From IMG/VR virus record IMGVR_UViG_3300025892_000012, positions 29,493-93,492 of that record: 64,000 nt of DNA. One strand, 5' to 3'. How positions within the stretch are numbered: the first letter of the stretch is position 1; the number at the start of each line of letters is the position of its first letter. Positions 61,284 through 64,000 of this stretch are shown here, one piece after another. A program made the position numbers and the translations under genes. This DNA comes from a virus. The notes beneath the pieces were generated by a model. That model saw only the letters and a program-made list of their open reading frames with translations, searched no databases and had not been told where the DNA came from.

Positions 61284-63137
61284 ATGGCAGTTATAGATCA
61301 CGTTTTTCCTGATTCACCAACGAATACTTTTGCTACGCTTAATGTTTTAGATGCAGAATCTGCTACACTTAGTAATGGCAATTTAGCCGCAACAATAAAT
61401 GCTGGGCCAAACAACTCAACAACAATAATTCCGTCATCCGGTACATGGTATTGGGAAGTTTACATAACTGACCACACAAACATTTATATGGGAATTCAAA
61501 AGATAGAAACTCAAGAAAGCGGATATTCTCAAGATGCAGTGGCAGTTAATAATGTTGGAAATGTCTATTATGATGCTAGTTACCAAAATAAAGATGCACT
61601 GCCTTCAATTGCAACCGGAGATATTATTTCTGTTTTTTGGGATATAGATAATAAAAAAATTTGGTTTGCTCAAAATGGTCAATTTTATGATGCGACAGGA
61701 ACAACTCATCCCACTTTAACACTTTCCCAAGTAGCCAGTGGTGTGAACGGATATGATTATAGTTCTAATATTCCAAATAGTGCTAAACCTTTCTTTGGTA
61801 GTTCAGCGACTTCTGCAGGAATTATTTGTAATTTCGGTCAAGACAGTTCTTTTGGCGGAAATAAAACTAGCGGATCAGCTAATGCTACTGATTCTGGTGG
61901 TATAGGAGACTTTTATCATTCAGTACCAACGGGTGCAAAAGCATTATGCACATCAAATATTCAAAGTAACTTAGCTATAGATCCAGCAGTGGATGATTTG
62001 CCGGAAGACTACTTTAAATGTGTAAAATATAACGGTGTTAGCACTGGTGGGGGTAATTTTGCTGTGCCAGTAGGTTTCCAAAGTGATTTAATTTGGATTA
62101 AAAGACGAAATAACGGTAATTCGCATAATCTTTTTGATTCTGTCAGAGGATTTGATAAGTGGATAATATCAGATTTTTCGGGGGCCGAAAGGAATAACAC
62201 TTCTAACAATAGTGGTAATTCTAAAATATCAACAGTCAATAGCAGTGGGTTTACAGTACACGATAATCATAATGCGGAAGTCAATGACGGTACTGCTGGG
62301 TCAGCTAGTCAATATATCAGTTGGAATTGGAAAGCCGGTGGTGCGCCAAGTGGATCAAACATCTATATGAAGAATGATGTAGGATATACTAGTTCAACGT
62401 CAGATAAAGCAACTGTATTTGGTAACGCTAGTAACTATACGATTACTCCAGCATCAGCAAGTATTAATACAAAAGCGGGTTTTAGTATAATTAAGTATCT
62501 TTCTCCAGACGATTCGGGAGGAGCAGTTTCTACTGCTACTGTGCCGCACGGTCTTAGCGCTGCACCAGATTTTATAATTTGCAAGAATTTAGACACTTCA
62601 TACAACTGGGATATTTATCATAGCAGTGTTAATTATTCTGGAATTTTTACAACTGCAGCGATTAACTCAAGAAACGCATTCGGCACAATTAACTCTAATA
62701 TTTTTACAACTAAAGACACATTTACGCATCATGATGATGATGAGTACATAGCATATTGTTTTACAAGTATTCCCGGCTACTCCGCATTTGGTTCGTATAC
62801 TGGTACTAATCATCAAGATAAAGGTTATCGTTCATTAGATTTTAAGCCTAGTTTCATTTTGATTAAAGATGTAACTTCGAGTGGTAATTGGGCTATGTTT
62901 GATAATCAAAGAGGCCCGATTAATCCAATAGATCATTGTTTATTAGCTGATTCTGCTGCTGTTGAAACTACCAGCACTACTAGTAGTGGTCAAAATCAAA
63001 TCGACTTTTTAAGCAACGGGTTTTTTATTCGTTGCGATAATGCGAATAGCAAAATGGGGAATGTAACCGGAAATACTTACCTCTACGCAGCCTTTGCGGA
63101 AATGCCCTTCAAATACTCAGCAACGAACGCCAGGTAA
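61284..63137 (+). CDS. SPRY-like plus C-terminal marine-phage adhesin domain
   Basis: 617 residues. Part 1 (about 1-170) is SPRY-like: GTWYWEVYITDHTNIYMGIQ, then SVFWDIDNKKIWFAQNGQFY. Part 2 (about 237-617) begins DDLPEDYFKCVKYNGVSTGG, with DLIWIKRRNNGNSHNLFDSV, ISWNWKAGG, a repeat-like FIICKNLDTSYNWDIYHSSV and the ending LYAAFAEMPFKYSATNAR. This is a domain recurrent in marine phage tail proteins (I believe the DUF7483 type). The DSPTNTFATLNVLD start is usually found in mid-protein after a LamG-like domain, so this gene looks split off from the one before. AGGAT lies before ATG. Confidence 0.72.
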   Translation: MAVIDHVFPDSPTNTFATLNVLDAESATLSNGNLAATINAGPNNSTTIIPSSGTWYWEVYITDHTNIYMGIQKIETQESGYSQDAVAVNNVGNVYYDASYQNKDALPSIATGDIISVFWDIDNKKIWFAQNGQFYDATGTTHPTLTLSQVASGVNGYDYSSNIPNSAKPFFGSSATSAGIICNFGQDSSFGGNKTSGSANATDSGGIGDFYHSVPTGAKALCTSNIQSNLAIDPAVDDLPEDYFKCVKYNGVSTGGGNFAVPVGFQSDLIWIKRRNNGNSHNLFDSVRGFDKWIISDFSGAERNNTSNNSGNSKISTVNSSGFTVHDNHNAEVNDGTAGSASQYISWNWKAGGAPSGSNIYMKNDVGYTSSTSDKATVFGNASNYTITPASASINTKAGFSIIKYLSPDDSGGAVSTATVPHGLSAAPDFIICKNLDTSYNWDIYHSSVNYSGIFTTAAINSRNAFGTINSNIFTTKDTFTHHDDDEYIAYCFTSIPGYSAFGSYTGTNHQDKGYRSLDFKPSFILIKDVTSSGNWAMFDNQRGPINPIDHCLLADSAAVETTSTTSSGQNQIDFLSNGFFIRCDNANSKMGNVTGNTYLYAAFAEMPFKYSATNAR

Positions 63138-63375
63138 TTATAATTATCAATGGAGAAAACAATATGGCAGAACAATTGAAATTGAAAACACAATTTTTGA
63201 AAACACAAACTTTTTTACAGCAGTAAATAAAGTTATAAATCATGATGAAGTTTCTATTGCCGATGCATATAGAATAAATAAGATCATTAAAAAAACTTAA
63301 AGAATTCAAGATGGAATTTTGGTCGCTGATATCAACAAACTAGAATTAATATTTGATTTTTCTAACATAGAATAA
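63138..63375 (+). pseudogene. Broken small gene or gene remnant with in-frame stop
   Basis: The 243 bases between 63137 and 63381 have no intact gene with a normal start. One frame reads protein-like text: GRTIEIENTIFENTNFFTAV, NKVINHDEVSIADAYRINKI, KKT, stop TAA (63298-63300), then RIQDGILVADINKLELIFDF and SNIE to TAA 63373-63375. The only start in frame is a TTG at 63094 inside the previous gene. The missing start and the internal stop suggest the C-terminal remnant of a gene whose front was replaced. A real 68-residue product from the TTG (63094-63300) is possible but less likely. Confidence 0.4.
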
Positions 63376-63380
63376 AATAA

Positions 63381-63920
63381 ATGCCAGAAGTTATAAAATT
63401 TTCCAAAGGTACTGTAGCAGAACACAATAACTTTACGGGAGAGAATGGTGAAATCACATTGATTTGTGATGATAGCCCGAATCGTAAAGTTACTGGCATC
63501 ATACGTTTACATGACGGTCAGACTGTTGGTGGTGTTCCTTTTGGTGGTAGTCAATTGCTAAATGATTTACATGATGTAAATACTGCTAGTGCTACACTTG
63601 GTACTGTATTAACTGCTGGTGCTAATGACACGTTTTATTTTAATTCAGTAGTAACTAATCTAGCTGGATTGACTGATGTAATTTCTGCTAACACTGCAGC
63701 AAATGGTACAATACTTACAGCAGATGGTAATGGTGGTTTTAAGTTTGATACAATAGCAAAAGGTGGTGGAAACAATCAAGTGTTTTTTGAAAATGATACA
63801 ACAATCACAGATGATTATACAATCTCAGCAGGTAAGAATGCAATGACTGCTGGACCAATAACAATCGCAAACAATGCAACTGTAGTTATACCAGTTGGTT
63901 CAACTTGGACAATAGTGTAA
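63381..63920 (+). CDS. GEIxLIxD-class short fibre with GP[IV]T end
   Basis: 179 residues: dock KGTVAEHNNFTGENGEITLI and IIRLHDGQTVGGVPFGG like the fibre at 54307, then two shaft elements (LHDVNTASATLGTVLTAGAN, TDVISANTAANGTILTADGN) and NAMTAGPITIANNATVVIPV with GSTWTIV at the end. NAMxAGPITIA...GSTWTIV is a very common ending of marine phage fibre proteins. It matches the end of 50528 closely. A new array fibre starts two bases after its stop. Confidence 0.72.
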   Translation: MPEVIKFSKGTVAEHNNFTGENGEITLICDDSPNRKVTGIIRLHDGQTVGGVPFGGSQLLNDLHDVNTASATLGTVLTAGANDTFYFNSVVTNLAGLTDVISANTAANGTILTADGNGGFKFDTIAKGGGNNQVFFENDTTITDDYTISAGKNAMTAGPITIANNATVVIPVGSTWTIV

Positions 63921-63921
63921 T

Positions 63922-64000
63922 ATGGCAGAAAGTATATTAAAAACGGACGAAATTCGTCTATTAAATAATCAAGTGTTGATGAGTGATGGTGCGTTGACTG
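63922..64000 (+). CDS. Array fibre of the DEIRRLND subclass, 5' part only
   Basis: The window ends 79 bases into this gene. MAESILKTDEIRLLNNQVLM and SDGALT match the dock of 51644 and, less closely, 52591, including DNA (gttgatgagtgatggtg in common with 51644). A TFPAGH seam should follow within about ten codons. It shows that the array continues past the right edge. Confidence 0.65.
   Translation, partial: MAESILKTDEIRLLNNQVLMSDGALT

Noticed and set aside
63164-63226. Short frame MAEQLKLKTQ... after 63137
   Set aside because: It stops after 20 residues and overlaps the more protein-like remnant in another frame.
1-64000. CRISPR array, tRNA genes, integrase, transposase, rRNA
   Set aside because: No regularly spaced palindromic repeats, cloverleaf-like segments with CCA-type ends, or recombinase/transposase motifs were seen by eye. 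Repeats present are coding and tied to protein domains.

Overview
The window looks like part of the structural (late) region of a large, AT-rich marine tailed phage, probably a contractile-tailed T4-like or similarly large phage of a low-GC marine bacterium. I base this on several things: every credible gene lies on the + strand; genes are packed end to end with ATGA, TAATG or few-base junctions; coding is strongly A/T-biased; and nearly every product is a tail-fibre, adhesin or fibre-chaperone type familiar from marine cyanophages and pelagiphages (S74 chaperone domains, collar domains, C1q-like heads, ATKQYVD and MAKQTINRG modules). No replication, packaging, capsid, integration, tRNA or cellular housekeeping gene is visible. 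The host cannot be named from the sequence.

Layout. (1) 2-12709: three very large extended proteins: the tail end of an Ig-like repeat protein, a 1720-residue protein with proline-rich linkers and a von Willebrand A domain with an intact metal site, and a 2322-residue chain of about 20 Ig-like modules. (2) 12699-20730: a small coiled-coil protein, two fibres ending in self-cleaving S74 chaperone domains, an ATKQYVD-type fibre and three small unknowns. (3) 20744-24342: fibres carrying a cupredoxin-like tip, plus small virion-protein paralogues. (4) 24363-54105: an array of short fibre/adhesin genes (about 150-350 residues; longest 446 and 930), most groups closed by a small tail-assembly-chaperone-like gene: 13 Phage_tail_APC-like copies and 3 of the 4 copies of a second, WLAEGN-type family. 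(5) 54109-64000: a small membrane protein, further fibres including the fourth WLAEGN pair, a 1313-residue propeller/Ig/lectin-like protein followed by a SPRY-like partner, a broken gene, and the start of yet another array member at the right edge.

How the genes fit together. The fibres fall into a few N-terminal docking classes (LKLGGKT-type, MSKAR-type, MPFIG-type, GEIxLIxD-type), joined to many unrelated C-terminal heads (C1q-like, collar, glycine-rich, FRNKIING lectin-like, propeller, others). Small stand-alone beta-rich proteins with a GP[IV]T signature (six copies) recur between cassettes; the same motif ends four larger proteins. DNA at the joints is far more conserved than the heads: an 18-bp seam coding TFPAGH recurs, and 120-bp, 49-bp and 39-bp exact repeats join paralogues. 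I infer a modular receptor-binding library built by duplication and head-swapping, each cassette carrying its own folding helper. Three GATAAATA/CATAAATA boxes, each overlapping a stop codon and 43-46 bases before the next ATG, look like T4-type late promoters subdividing the array.
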